DNA of 64,000 nucleotides from Larix kaempferi (lineage: Eukaryota; Streptophyta; Pinopsida; Pinales; Pinaceae). Below are positions 30,948-43,268 of the stretch, in pieces. Both the position numbers and the translations under genes were made by a program. Location: NCBI GenBank assembly GCA_027924585.1, contig BSBM01000762.1:8900501-8964500 (forward strand), written 5' to 3'. How positions within the stretch are numbered: position 1 is the first letter of the stretch; each line of letters opens with the position of its first letter. Below the pieces are notes generated by a model. The model was not told the DNA's origin. It worked only from the letters and a program-made list of their open reading frames with translations, and did not search any database.

Positions 30948-31560
30948 TCACTTCTTCCTCGAAGTGTCATCGATCTGAAGAACACCAAGCCTCTCTTGGA
31001 AGTACTTGAACTTCACTCTGGCTAGTGGCTTTGTCAGCACATCTGCAACCTGCTCATCTGTCACAACATACAGGAGCTTCACTGCTCCTCTCTGCACCAT
31101 ATCCCTGATATAGTGATATTTGATGTCTATGTGTTTTGACTTGTCATGGAACACTGTGTTCTCAGACAGCTTCACACAACTCTGGTTGTCAAAAAAGATA
31201 CTAGTAGCCTCCAATGGGAGATCAAATAACTCAGACAACAGCTTTTGGAGCCATACTGCCTCACAACTAGCCGAACAAGCTGCAACATACTCTGCTTTGG
31301 CTGTACTCAGTGCTACACAGGACTGCTTTCCTGCTAAACCAAGAGATCACACCTGATCCCATACTAAAGCAACACCGAAAAGTGCTCTTCCTATCTGCAG
31401 CACGCTTGATCTTGTAGATCACTCTTGGAAGTCACTACAAACTCCCCTTTAGGTCTTGGGACTGCATCCCAAACATCTTCATGATCGACTGGTACTCCTT
31501 GATCATGGCATTCTTCCCAGATCCTGGGAACTTCAATATCTTCAATATTTTCAATAGATA
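30948..31560 (-). pseudogene. Copia RNase H joined to an RT N-terminal remnant
   Basis: Read on the minus strand, the left end of RT (NAMIKEYQSIMK, then VWDAVPRPKGEFVVTSK in another frame, then IYKIKRAADRK) passes directly into RNase H. That reads GSGVISWFSRKA in a shifted frame, then LFDLPLEATSIFFDNQSCVK, HIDIKYHYIRDMVQRGAVKL and TDEQVADVLTKPL. This is the conserved end of plant copia pol. The catalytic RT palm (YVDD region) is missing between these parts, and RNase H has two frameshifts. The final 96 codons are intact (30948-31238). The element could not have been mobile with its own enzymes. Confidence 0.85.
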
Positions 31561-34333
31561 AATTTGTTGCTGAACAAATGTTGTAGTCCTTCTTTTGTAG
31601 GTGATGGCATACGATCTTTCCTACACAACAAGTTAAATTGCATGATTAGAAAACATATCATAGTTTTCAGAACAAATTCTTACACATAAGAAAATATTTC
31701 ATACAGTCAAGCAATTATCTTAGCCAATGCTTCAATACAACATTTATCCATATCCTATAACTTTCTAGATGCCTTCCAATATTTACCAGAACATTGTTAA
31801 GAGTGTGCACAACTTCCAACATGTCAGCAAAGAGGTTTCATTCTAGATAAGTAGCAATGGAATGTTGTACAGTGCCATAGGCCACTTACACATGTATATT
31901 AGTAGTATATTATTCATCAATGCAACTATTTTAATATGCATAATGCACAACCTAATTCTAGGAACATGACTATATACATTATTGAACAGTATTATTTAAA
32001 TAATAAAATATGCAAGGAAGGATAATTCAAATACTTATCTTTTTTTTTTGTTGGATTTACTCCCTCTCATTCTTTGCTTCTTTTCTGCAAATCCATTATG
32101 ATGTGTGAATTGGTCAACTCCCTCTGAATATCTGCATCCTTGCATAAACCACTGAAGTGTGTTCCTTCTTGATCTTTGCTTCCTTGCAGGAACAACTGGA
32201 GTGTGCTCCCTCTTGATCTTTGCTTCCTTGCAGGAACAACTGGAGTGTGTTCCCTCTTGATCTTTGCTTCCTGGATTCCCTGTCCTTGAACTTATATCCA
32301 TCCTTAATCACTATGCATGCTTATTACTATCATCATTGTGTTATCCTCGAGATCTCATACATAATCACACATTTATTAGTATAATCTTAAATATGTATAG
32401 TCATGATCTTTTCAAACACAGATAATAAACATTAGTATTCAAGGTTTTAGGGAAGTCTTCTTTTACTCATGCATATTCTTATTTGATCATAGGACTCTTC
32501 CAGTTAGTTAAATCATCAATCAAGGTAAGAGACATAATATGCATAAACCCTTGATTACTTACATTTCTAACTTTATGAATAAACATAACCAATCATACCA
32601 AGTATACTTATATAAGGGATCCTAACACAAGGTAGCATTCTAACTTGATATAGGAAAAACATACCTGGATTGGTATGTTAGCTAGTTATGTCTAACATAC
32701 CCACATGATGTCTTCTTGTTCTCTTCAATGACTTGTGCTAGTAACCTGCATATCTCATAGGTTAACTATTATAGAACCAAGTTATACATACCTTGTAAAT
32801 AGATCTTCTAAGTGATCCATGACAATGGATGAATATTTGTCTTCATGTCATCATGATCATATGTTCTTGAACTAGAACATGATTTGTCTTTCTTGGTGTA
32901 CCTTTCATGTTAGCGGACAACATAAACCTCATACAACACCATAATGCATTAGTACAATCATAAGTGTCAACACCCTAATCAATGAATATCTTCTATCCTG
33001 CATTCATAATTTTATTAAGGCGATACAACAAGTCTAAATTTAATCAAGATTGTACTAACAGTAATAACATGAAGACAAACATACCATAAACTTAATCATG
33101 ATCAAATCTCAAAACACACCTGGATAAGTCATACCTGTCGAGATTGCTTGTAATCTTCTTATGTAAGGCCTTAGCCTCATCTCCCTCTGAAACAGGAACT
33201 TCTTCACTTATGCAGGTGACCAATCCATTATCTTCTAGGATTAACCCAATCCAGTTGATTTGCAGGAACTGGATCTGGAGCTGGATTAGGGTTTGTCAGA
33301 GAAACCTTTAAAATATGCACCTTGATGAGCTGATCAAGTTGGTATACTCAGAATTTGAAAGCTGCAAAGTTTCGCCCCTCAAATTTTCCTTTGAAATTTC
33401 TGGATTCACTAGACATGACCCTGAACAAGGGTTTGATAAATCCCACCCTTCTTCCCAATCAAAAGGTTCGATCCAAAGCTCTAAGCTTCTATTTTTCTGA
33501 GGAGCTTCCAGCCGTGGTCACAGATTTTGAAAATTCCCATTTTTGCAGAAGCCCTAATTTTCCACTTTTTCGATCAAAGTCCCGAACTAGGGTCTGATCA
33601 AGCCCGGCCTTCTTCCTAACCAAAAATTCTGATCTTGGTCTCTAAATTTTGATTTTGATGACTAGCATTCATCCATAGTCTCTGATTACACAAATTCCAA
33701 CTTTCTCCGAAACCCTAAATTCCGGAAGCCATGAATGAAGATGCTAAAAAATAATTCTGTTTTGACAAAAGTATGTACATGATTGTTTCTTGTGTAACTC
33801 CAAACTTTTTGATCCACAGGGTCTGAAAAATGTTCCTGTGATATCCCAACCTGTCATCTTTCCAACCCCATAGGTCTGACCTCAAATGGATTCTCTAAGA
33901 GAGAGTTATTCCAAGTGTCGCAACGTGACCTATTTATGGGATAAAATAGGAGAGTGAGAACTTGTACAGTGTTCCACGTGTCACTAGTTCCGTGCACTAC
34001 CTGTAACCTTTTACGAAATTTCATTTGGAGCTTTGTAGCCTAAGTTATGACCTTTTTTCCAAGGTCACCTATTTATGATTGAGATCTGGAAGAGGCAGAA
34101 ATGCTATATTGTACAGATCATAAATTACAAAGTACAATGAATTAGAGGTTGTCCTTTGTACACAAGGTACATGGGGATCTTAGCTTCGTCTTGTATGATT
34201 TTCACAGCCTAAAACCTCACCAAAATTTATTTATATCGAAAGTGCTATGATGATTGGTTTTTGCTATATCAAGCCCTAGCTTCGCAATTGCAACAAGTGT
34301 CATACATGCCATACCATGGCTTCTTTCATGCTA
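31561..34333 (-). other. Copia interior without recognisable gag or integrase
   Basis: Nearly 2.8 kb between the RT remnant and the primer-binding site shows no protease, integrase or gag motif. At 32120-32290 a ~55-bp unit with CTTGATCTTTGCTTCCT is repeated about three times. A GC-richer stretch at 33290-33720 contains several AACCCTAA-like and TTTTCGAT patches but no recognised gene. It could be foreign DNA replacing pol, as in large retrotransposon derivatives. Confidence 0.45.
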
Positions 34334-34345
34334 TCTCTGATACCA
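34334..34345 (-). other. Primer-binding site of the copia element
   Basis: The minus strand reads TGGTATCAGAGA immediately after the LTR end. It matches the initiator tRNA-Met complement except for the last base. Confidence 0.9.
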
Positions 34346-34991
34346 TGTTAAATTTTCAGACTTTACTTCAATCTAATCTAGGATCTTAACTAAGAAAACA
34401 ACATGTACAACATATCTACAGCATATCAATCATGGACACAATAATGCAAGCACACAAGAGACACAAAGTTTACTTGGGGAAAACCATAAAGGTGAAAAAC
34501 CCCAATAACTTCCTCAGAGATAGATAGAGCAATGATACAACCCAAGCATAAGAGATAGACATCTTCTAGCAGTAGCTTCTCCTCCTCCACAAGTGCGCCA
34601 CTCTCCCGAGAGAGTGAGAGATAATAGAATGATGAAATAGAGTGCCTCCCCCACTCTATTTATACTTGACTTGACTTGGCTAATAACCTTTACTAGGTCG
34701 GCCTTAACTTAACCACATAACATAATGTTGACTGGGCCGACAACCAATAGGGTGGTCTAATAACCCTTTGACCCACATCGCCAACCCCCAATAGGGTGCT
34801 CTAATAACCCTTCGACCCACATGACTTATACAGGGCCGACCCCAACAAGGTGGTCTAATAACCCATCAAGTATAAGTTACAACACTTACAATATAAATGA
34901 CGACACTTCCATATAGAGGAATAATACATCTCTATAGGAGTACAATAAATATATAAGTGAAATACATTCCGAAGTTACATATACATCAACA
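34346..34991 (-). repeat. 5' LTR of the copia element
   Basis: This is a 646-bp partner of 12638-13316, adjacent to the primer-binding site. It is flanked on its right by the TGATG target duplication (34992-34996). Confidence 0.92.
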
Positions 34992-34996
34992 TGATG

Positions 34997-35150
34997 ATGC
35001 ATCTAGCTCTGGTCGGAGAAATAGTAATGACACCTCTGCTAGCGGAGGTGGAACATATATGTCATTGCAGTCCTTGCATTGGAGATATTTTATATTTTAC
35101 ATATTGTATCATGAATTTGATATTATAAAGTTCTTATCTATATATATTTT
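34997..35150 (+). pseudogene. Continuation of the proline-rich CACTA-1 gene
   Basis: Joined across the copia insertion, the frame continues DASSSGRRNSNDTSASGGGT and then YMSLQSLHWRYFIFYILY before stops. Ser/Asn/Gly-rich sequence after the proline-rich block looks like the end of the protein. The true exon end may be the GT near 35052. Confidence 0.55.
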
Positions 35151-36678
35151 GCATTTATCATGTTTATGTTGATGTTTATTTATTTATGTAGTGAAAATGA
35201 TGATCATTGAACGTTAATTACTTATGGTTATGTGTATTATTAGTTGTGTGACGTGTTAGATGATGTTTAAATCTGTTAATTGTATATGTTACATAAATAT
35301 GTGAGGTAATTAATGTTTATGGTGGTATGTTCATGCATGCTTCTTTTCGGTTTTATTTTAATGATGGTATGATGGTATATATGATGATGTTTATTTTTAT
35401 GTTTGTTAGATGCTAACAATGATTACAATAATGGTATGTTTATGTGAATGTCATGAAAATGATGATGACGCATTTAAGTTTTTGTTAAAACTTATGCTTA
35501 TTTTTATGTTAGTATGGTGATTATTATGCTTATGATGGCATGATAATGATGCTTATGTTTGCTAGATGTTGAAAATGATGATGATAGTATATTTATGTAC
35601 TGAAATAACTTTGTACTATTGAAAACCATGTGGGTCTTTAAATAAATATGTATTAATTTAGTCCACAAAAACATCACAATTTGCATTGTAAATTACGGAT
35701 GAAGTTGTGGAAACTCTATGATTTATGTATGATTGTTGTATAATAAGGAAATTAACTCTTTGTCATATAATTTTCTATATAAAGTAATTATATATTCAAA
35801 TGATAAACATAAATGAATTGTGTTTAATTTACAAGTGTAATTTCGAAACATCATAAGAAAAAGTGAAATATTACCATATTGTAATATTATTATAATATAT
35901 GAATATGAACATCACATAAAAAATGTAAATATGAACATGATCAATATGACCTATGAATGATGTATCCTTCAACATTTTAATTTTTTTTGGCAATAACTCA
36001 CTTTACAATGACAAATATCAAAGCTTTATTGGGAAGAAAGACAACAAATACTTAATTAAAAGACCAACATTTTCTCTCAATCCAACTTAATTAATTCAAT
36101 TATAATTCTTAGCATTATAATTTATAACAAAAACATCAAGACAAACATTCAAATGTTGACCATGGAGAAATTAGATACCATCTTAAGTTTTCTTGTAAAT
36201 TTCATTGTTATCAAGCCCATAAATATTAAAGTCATTTTAGAGAACCTTAATTCTTTTTGTAAATTACATTGTTATCAAGGTCATTAATTTATTCATTGTT
36301 ATCAGGGCCATAAATTAATTAAACTTAATCGAATCATATAATAAAAAAACATTACATTAATCTACCAGAAATCTCATAAATTAATGCAATTATAATTCTT
36401 ATCATTATTTATAACAAAAACATCATAAAATACAATTATTATTGCAATATTAATTTTGAAATTAGATGACACCTTCAAGGCCAAAAGAATATGTTAGCCT
36501 TTTTTCACAAAAATAAAATTGAATCATGTAATTTGTTTTCATGGTGTATTTAGATGTATGCACAAGACATAATTTCCACCGTCATAAATGACAAATTAAC
36601 AATATAATTGGACAGTCAAAGACAACAGTAACAGAATGATATCTCAATATGTAAATGACAAAATAAAACATGTACATA
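35151..36678. other. AT-rich region between the two CACTA-1 genes
   Basis: The left part (35150-35640) is a low-complexity run of TTTATG/ATGATG words. The rest is AT-rich with repeated ATTGTTATCAAGG and TTATAATTCTTA(G/T)CATT blocks (about 36100-36420). No coding signal is seen. It separates the ends of two convergent genes. Confidence 0.45.
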
Positions 36679-38656
36679 TCACACTACGTTGCCATCACCC
36701 TCATTATCTTCCTCGGTTGGCATGATAGTATTGTTGTTCTTAGAAACATGTTTAGTTCTAGGGTCGTGTCTTAATATCAACAACCAATCTCTATCCAACA
36801 CATCTAGGTGAAAGAACACTTGGTTGCAGTGTTTTGGGAAAACATAGGGCTCCTTAATTTCATCCCGCATCTTTCTAGAGTTGATACATATCAACCCACT
36901 ATCACGATCTTACTTTGCATTATTCATGTCGAATGTGTCACACCACCTGCACCTAAAAATAACACATTGGAAAGATGACAAGTCCACTTGAATGATCTCT
37001 TGTATCTTTCTAACATAACCCAACATCCCTCCTACCAAGTTTCGATCTCGGTGGCCATCATGACTAGATTGGTTGAACTCAACTTCCACTCCCCAATCTT
37101 GTGTAACATGCTTATTATCACCATCCTTCGTACAAAATGATGTCCATAAGAACACATAGATGGGAATGCCATGCACCTATGAGAAAAGTTAACAAATGAT
37201 GATGTCATATGTCTATTAACCCAACCATTAATATATTAAACATAAATTTTATAATTCAAAGTTGCATTATAAAGTTAGAAATTATGTACAAAAATATTTT
37301 ATTACTGAGTTGCTGCACCCGATCCCAATGTTTAGTGCATCTTCCTCTTCGGGAGGGTAATGAATGGATGCACCATATTTCTCTGGTACTTAGTGCGCAA
37401 CCCAACTGTTGGGACAAATCATTGGCATATTTTCTTTTAAATGATCTAGAAAAGGAATGATTCTACCATTCAATCGCCTAAATTATTTTCTTTCAATGTC
37501 CCATTTCTTTTTCTTCTCTCATACAATGCGAACCACGACTATGTTGCCTCCCCGTGGTAAAGAATAAATTTATTGATTGCATCAACTTCTGAATTTGCAA
37601 TTGTATTCATGGAAACAAAACCACATTCAATACGTATGGGATCAAATATAGATTTTTACGTTTGATGTGAATGTAAGTTACTATGTGGACAATTGAAGAT
37701 CGAAATATAAGTGACTTACTCTTTATAATGCACCTTTTTCCATTTGTTTCCAGTAACTCTCCATCCCTTCTCTCCCCATCATGTTCATCATCCCAAATCA
37801 CTGCACCTGGTGTGCCGTCAATTTGCTTGATGCAATCACTAGAACAATAGAATGACTCATATACTATGTATCCCTCTGCCATAGACCCCTCGGGTTTTTT
37901 CCTTTGTCAAAAAAATCCCTTCACTTTTTTCATGAACCTCTCTAAGAATAACATCCAACGATAGGATACCACCCCGACTAATTCAACCTCATCAAATAAG
38001 TGGATTAGAAGATGAATTTGCAAGTCCATGAAACTCGATGATAGTGCCTTCTCAAACATGCACACAATCTCAACTATCTCTTCATACCACCATGAAAATC
38101 TAGTGATGTAAATATCCTTTGATGTGATCCACCATACAAATGTAGATAGTCTAGATATGGCACACCGCAGGTCATCAGGAATGTCATGTTTCACACACCC
38201 ATGCACGAAAAATGGATAATGACACTACAAAATAAACACAAAAAGTTAAGTGCAATTTAACTTTTGTGGAAAAACATATAAACGAAAAAGCAATAACATT
38301 TTTTTGGCATTATATGTACCCGTAGAAGGTGGAGAGGGTCATGTGATTTCAAACCCGACAAATTTTCATCTGGCGTATTGAAGTAGCGTCATCGAGTAGA
38401 CCCATAAAAACAAGGTTCCTTCATGCCCAATATAACTTCTTTTTCCAAATTAAGATCATATTTCTTCAAAATCCATGGGACATCGCCTTTTTTAAATGAA
38501 AAAGAGGGGCCATCCTCTCCTCTATTTTCTTGTCTTGGCCAATGCTTCTTTTTCCTATTTGAAGCAATAAGGTCTTTCCTGAATTTCATGTTGTCACTTT
38601 TTTTGGATGATATGTGATGCCACAAAGAAAATGAAACATTTTTAAATATATGCATG

Positions 38657-39143
38657 TGATCCAAATTTTAGGGGGCATATGGTCTGAATTCGGATGTATA
38701 AGCCATAAAAGTATTAAATGGAGAGGCCACCCTCTCCCATTTAATCATAAAAGCATTAAATGGAGAGGCCACCCTCTCTCATCCATTGTATTTGGTAGCA
38801 CATAGTTTTGGCCCATGGTATGGCCTCAAGACACATTGTAATAATGCTATATAAAGGCATAGCAAGCCTTCTCATAATAACAAGTTACTCATTTGGTTTC
38901 TCTCCTATTTTCTATTGTTCATTGTGAGATTAACTAGATCTGAGTGACTTATTAGTAATTATTTTGATAGCTGGGGCTCCTCTTTGAGCCTCGCCTCCCA
39001 TTCAATTCATATGTTTTTGTTCATGCTTATTCTCATGCAAGATTAGTGTTTTTCATGTGAATTTTATGACAGATTTGCATGCTTAATCTCCTCCTCTCTT
39101 GGCATTCAAGCCTTCTGGTTCTCAGCTCCCAAGATCCAGATCA
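38657..39143 (+). repeat. 5' LTR of the LARD-like element
   Basis: This is a 487-bp direct repeat of 40238-40724. It holds two copies of AAGCATTAAATGGAGAGGCC-like units in opposite and direct arrangements near its start. Confidence 0.9.
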
Positions 39144-39144
39144 A

Positions 39145-39157
39145 TGGTATCAAAGTA
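39145..39157 (+). other. Primer-binding site of the LARD-like element
   Basis: TGGTATCAAAGTA begins two bases after the LTR end and matches the tRNA-Met complement apart from two positions. Confidence 0.8.
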
Positions 39158-39261
39158 GGTACGCTCTCCATCGGAACAAGGGTTTCAAGCATTCTACGGG
39201 TTTCAAATATTTGCAGCAATCACCAACTTCCTTTTGGTACGATTGAAATCTGTTTGTTAGG

Positions 39262-39478
39262 TCATACATGGATCTGGATCTACTACATCCATACATGGAT
39301 CTGGATCTGCTACATCCATACATGGATTCACTACATAAATACATGGATTTGGATCTACTACATCCATACATAGATATGGATTCACTATATCCATACATGG
39401 ATCTAGATATGCTACATCCATACATGGATCTATATCTGCTACATCCATACATGGATCCACTACATCCATTGGCTTGCA
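39262..39478 (+). repeat. Tandem array of CATACATGGATCTGGATCT units
   Basis: About nine units of roughly 27 bp, some shortened to ~21 bp, share CATACATGGAT and CTACATC. Three overlapping frames on both strands read as artificial repeat proteins and are not genes. Confidence 0.85.
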
Positions 39479-40224
39479 ACATTTTCAACCAAATTTAAAG
39501 AGACTTTTTGGACTCTACAAGATAATTCAGAGGGTCTATCATATCTCATTTTGAAGAATTTTTTGTCATCTCAAATGGGTATTTTACGGATTTTCATTTT
39601 GTTTCTCGGTTTGTGAGATATGTTTGTTTGAAATAGCACATGTTTTTACACATTGTGGCTACACGTATAGTCAACTTTGAACAAGTGACATAGAATCTAC
39701 AGGATGTTTCAGAAGGTATACCATATTTCATTGGAAATTTCTTTTCATCAGCTAAAATGCATATTTTGCAGAATCTTATTTCATTGTCTGGTTTATGAGA
39801 TATCGTTGTTTGAAGTAGCACATGTTTGTAACCATCATGGCTGCACATCCTTCAAATTCGGCCTACTTTTTATCACTCCATGACCACCTCAGAACATGTA
39901 CCATATATTGATGGAAATATATATTCAGTAGCTCAGATGGGTCTTCAACGGAATTGGATTTCATCACCTCTAGCAGAAGTTATGAATAAATTTGCAGAAG
40001 GATGTTCAAAACCCCCAAAGTCATGATTATTCAATTTTTTTATTACATTTTTTTTGTTTTTCTTATAAAAAAAAAATAAAAAAAAAATAATGTAAACGGT
40101 TATGGTTCAACCAAAAACCCATGGTTATGGGTCAACCACACAAAACCCTTCTCTTCATTGAGAACTAGCACATTGTAATCATGGGTCTCTTTTTAGCATG
40201 AAATGATGGGGACCATCATTTTCT

Positions 40225-40237
40225 AAGGGGGGAGGAA
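40225..40237 (+). other. Polypurine tract of the LARD-like element
   Basis: AAGGGGGGAGGAA stands directly before the 3' LTR start TGATCC. Confidence 0.9.
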
Positions 40238-40724
40238 TGATCCGAATTTTAAGGGGCATAGGGTCTAAATTCAGATGTATAAGCCATAAAAGTATTAAAT
40301 GGAGAGGCCACCCTCTCCCATTTAATCATAAAAGCATTAAATGGACAGGCTACCCTCTCCCATCCATGGTATTTAGTAGCACATAGTTTTGGCCCATCGT
40401 ATGGCCTCAAGACACATTGTAATAATGCTATGTAAATGCCTAGTAAGCCTTCTCATAATAAAAAGTTACTCATTTAGTTTCTCTACTATTTTCTATTGTT
40501 CATTGTGAGATTAATTAGATCTGAGTGACTTATTAGTAATTAGTTTGAGAGGTGGGGCTTCTCTTTGAGCCTCACCTCCCATTCACTTCATATGTTTTTG
40601 TTCATGCGTATTCTCATGCAACATTAGTGTTTTTCATGTGAATTTTATGACAGATTTGCATGCTTAATCTCCTCCTCTCTTGGCATTCAAGCCTTTCGGT
40701 TCTCAGCTCCCAAGATCCAGATCA
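40238..40724 (+). repeat. 3' LTR of the LARD-like element
   Basis: This is a 487-bp LTR, same length as the 5' LTR, ending CCAGATCA next to the resumed transposase coding sequence. Confidence 0.9.
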
Positions 40725-42869
40725 GTTGGGATCTAGTAAGTGGGAAATCTTAAGATGCTCCCAATATGGGAGCTCATAAAATATTGATTTTCTTTTCATC
40801 CCCACGGACATTTTCTCAACATAGATATCGAAGAAATCAAGATCATCGATCATAGGATGCACATTTGAAATGAACATCTATGTGTATTCCTTCTCATTCT
40901 CTCTATCATATGCCCTAAACAAGTCACCCAATGTCATTATTTTAGGCCTTTGGGCTCTCTCATTTACCATTGAAAGCATATTTTGCTCTTATATAAGAGT
41001 GGTTTTCTGGGAGGAATACCCTAGAGAAACCGTACACAAACATTTGTAGGTATTTCGACCACCTAGCCTTCATAGAAGGTCCACAACATTTACATCCATA
41101 ATAACCTTTTGTTACAAGACCTATGGTGTTATATTGAAGAGATCACATTAGTGTTGAGGATGAAGATAGTCACACCAAATTAAATATGTCAAAAATTATT
41201 TCTTTGAATATAAAATAAATAAAATAGCATATTTACCTGAACAAACTCCTAACCCTACATAATCATGTGTGGTGTATGCAAAAATTCCATACAGGGTAAA
41301 ACTCCTCTATGATGGGATAGGTCTCGACACATGATATACCTATATGCCTTCACATAATTCTTTGAATTTTGATCAATGGTTGTAGGTAAGCATCTATATT
41401 ATTCACTTTTTTTTTTACTAGGGACTATAAGATCCAACATAAGATGTTCATTCTTCACGGAAAACCATGGGGGGATATTGTTATTGATCACTGCTACATG
41501 ACAAATAGTATAGGTGTTTTTTAGTTGGGAATATGGGTTGACACCATCAATTGATATTCTTAATCGGAGGCTACGTACTTCATAATTGAATTTATCGAGA
41601 CATGTATCCTCTATATGCTCCACGGCTATTGAATTTGTTGGGATTCACATAACTCCTTCCTCACTTCGGTTCGATGCATTCCATCCCTACAACATAGCTA
41701 ATTCTTTGCAACGAAAGAGCCTTTGAATCCTTGGGATTATACACATGTGCCTCAATATCTTATGAGGAGGACCATGTGCTTTAGCCTTGTGTTGATGCCT
41801 TGGGTGTGTATGTGCTGGAATGGGGTTCAAGGAAAACAACAGGGGATGAAAACCTAACCAAAGGCTTCAGATAATCCTACGCAAGTTTTACCCTATCCTC
41901 GAGCTGTTTGGTGTGGTTAACACCCACGGATACAAAGGCCTCCGTTGGCACTTGTGAGTGTTTGATCCTAGAAAGGATCTTCCTTCCTATGGAGAAAGAC
42001 AATGGTTTTTTCTAATCCTAAGAGTTAGTTTAACATGGAAAAGAAAACTAATCTAAGTCAGGCATATTCTAAGAGGACTGATTTGTTTGTGCACAAGATA
42101 ACTTGATCTGAAAAATAATAATTCTTTTCACCAATTTAACATACATGCAAAACTGGACCTTGACTCAGTAACTCAAGATGTAATCAGTTAAAGACATTAA
42201 ACCAGAAATAGCTTAAAGAATTAAGTGCACAGAAGCTTATCCTGCATCTGGAATGTTAATTGATAAATTAACATTAACTGAATGCTTTATGTGAATCATT
42301 TGCATAAATAGATCAAACGTTTTAGATGAAGACATTCATTTAAAACATCAATTACAGAGATCATAAGTTGAGAGAAATATGAACTGTAAACCAATGTAAG
42401 TTACTGATTGCAAATAATAAATAGTATTAGTGAATGTGTTCAAGCAAAATCACAATCCATCAAAGACATTTGACAAATTATAACAGAAGAGATAGCTGAA
42501 GAAAATTGACTGTGTATTAAGGCCTGCACAACATTACATAGTCTACAACAACAGAGCATCTCCAGTCTCTTTTGGAAATCATGTCTCGTAACCATCCATC
42601 CCTTGCTATGAGATCTAAAATACCTTAAATAATAATTAGAAAGTAATAATTTCAGGATCAAATCTCCCACAAGCAGGGATAATCAAAACTAAATCATCCT
42701 AAAATGGCCAAGAAAAGGTTTCCCTTTGGCCTAAAACATCTAACAATCCTTATACATAGGAATAATAAACCAATTTGGATCCCAAACTAGGCATCATGTA
42801 GTTTTTAGAAATATTGCACCACATATTCTTGAGTACATCCTATTGTAAGCTGAGGAGAAGCAAGATAGG

Positions 42870-43268
42870 TCACGAGCCGTTGAAGGTAGCTGGCAAGGAA
42901 CGAATGATATCTTCCCTAGATTTGCGAGAACCAAAGATATCTTCAAATACCAAAAAATAAGCTAATGGATCATCCTTAGGAGGAATTGCAGGACACACAG
43001 GTGGTAGGTTGATGATTAGGTCCCGAACAATTGTATTATCTTGATCAGCATCTTCTTTGTCACCCTTCTTCTGCTTATTGAAAAGGATTCGTTCATATGT
43101 GAATTGAATGCTGTCATCTTCCCCTTCATTATATGTGATATCATCAGAAACATCAGTGTTGAATGGTGTGGGAATAGGTCCAGAGTATTCCACTAGCTGA
43201 GACTCTTTCTCAACATAATGCTTGACAGAAATGCCAGAAACTTTCAACATTTTACTTACAACATGCAA
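42870..43268 (-). CDS. Unrecognised 132-codon frame in the Ty3-B 3' region
   Basis: The frame begins MHVVSKMLKVSGISVKHYV. It is acidic in the middle (DDITYNEGEDDS) and has a Lys/Asp-rich patch and a Pro-rich LPPVCPAIPP. It has no stop over 132 codons in AT-rich DNA, which is mildly unlikely by chance. No family is recognised. It may be an extra ORF of the element, a captured exon or chance. Confidence 0.3.
   Translation of the reverse strand: MHVVSKMLKVSGISVKHYVEKESQLVEYSGPIPTPFNTDVSDDITYNEGEDDSIQFTYERILFNKQKKGDKEDADQDNTIVRDLIINLPPVCPAIPPKDDPLAYFLVFEDIFGSRKSREDIIRSLPATFNGS

Larger units (their letters stand above)
12638..34991 (-). mobile_element. Copia retrotransposon, internally deleted and itself interrupted
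   Basis: Two LTRs (12638-13316 and 34346-34991) begin TGTTAAATTTTC and end CATCAACA in plus orientation and are flanked by a perfect TGATG duplication (12633-12637 and 34992-34996). The primer-binding site at 34334-34345 and the polypurine tract at 13317-13330 show minus-strand transcription. The only recognisable coding remnant is RT N-terminus fused to RNase H (30948-31560). Integrase, protease and gag were not found. CACTA-2 occupies 13718-29949. Removing the copia element joins the split proline-rich gene of CACTA-1 in frame (..ARGD + DASSSG..), which confirms the boundaries. Confidence 0.92.
38657..40724 (+). mobile_element. Non-coding LTR element (LARD/TRIM-like) inside the transposase gene
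   Basis: Two 487-bp LTRs (38657-39143 and 40238-40724) start TGATCC and end CCAGATCA. They surround a 1.09-kb interior with a tRNA-Met primer site (39145-39157), a polypurine tract (40225-40237) and no coding sequence, only tandem repeats. The transposase motif LLDPN / MHIFKNV is interrupted exactly at the element borders. The flanking 5-mers differ (GCATG and GTTGG), so the target duplication is lost or altered. The element depends on other retrotransposons for its proteins. Confidence 0.88.
8175..41789. mobile_element. CACTA-1 (En/Spm-type) DNA transposon, right end not found
   Basis: The left end starts CACTACAAGGAAAAGG at 8175, the canonical plant CACTA terminus, directly abutting broken Ty3-A RT (candidate 3-bp target duplication TAT at 8172-8174). 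It is followed by 2.5 kb of subterminal repeats, a plus-strand unrecognised gene (10.8 kb onward) and a minus-strand TNP2 transposase ending near 36679. At 41790 the transposase reading is cut by Ty3-B, so the right terminus should lie beyond the Ty3-B/Ty3-C block, probably outside the window. That the left end and the transposase belong to one element is an inference from their spacing once nested insertions are removed. Confidence 0.6.
36679..41789 (-). pseudogene. CACTA-1 TNP2-type transposase, split and decayed
   Basis: Read right to left on the minus strand, the blocks follow the TNP2 order. HKILRHMCIIPRIQRLF (~41720-41770) comes first, then VRSLRLRISIDGVNPYSQL and NNIPPWFSVK (41399-41623) and NIDAYLQPL (~41385). 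Next are FYELPYWEHLKISHLLDPN (~40726-40785) and, after the LTR insertion, MHIFKNVSFSLWHHI (38600-38650). Then come the DUF4218 block FEKALSSSFMDLQIHLLIHL and VSYRWMLFLERFMKK (37907-38206), MAEGYIVYESFY (37882) and the DUF4216 block FRCRWCDTFDMNNAK, NQVFFHLDVLDRDW (36679-37176). The enzyme cuts CACTA ends and binds with TnpA. Introns could lie between blocks, but the many stops make it non-functional. Ty3-B truncates the N-terminus at 41790. Confidence 0.85.

Noticed and set aside
39150-39498. Three overlapping frames rich in Met-Asp and Tyr-Met repeats
   Set aside because: They are six-frame readings of one tandem DNA repeat in the non-coding LTR element.
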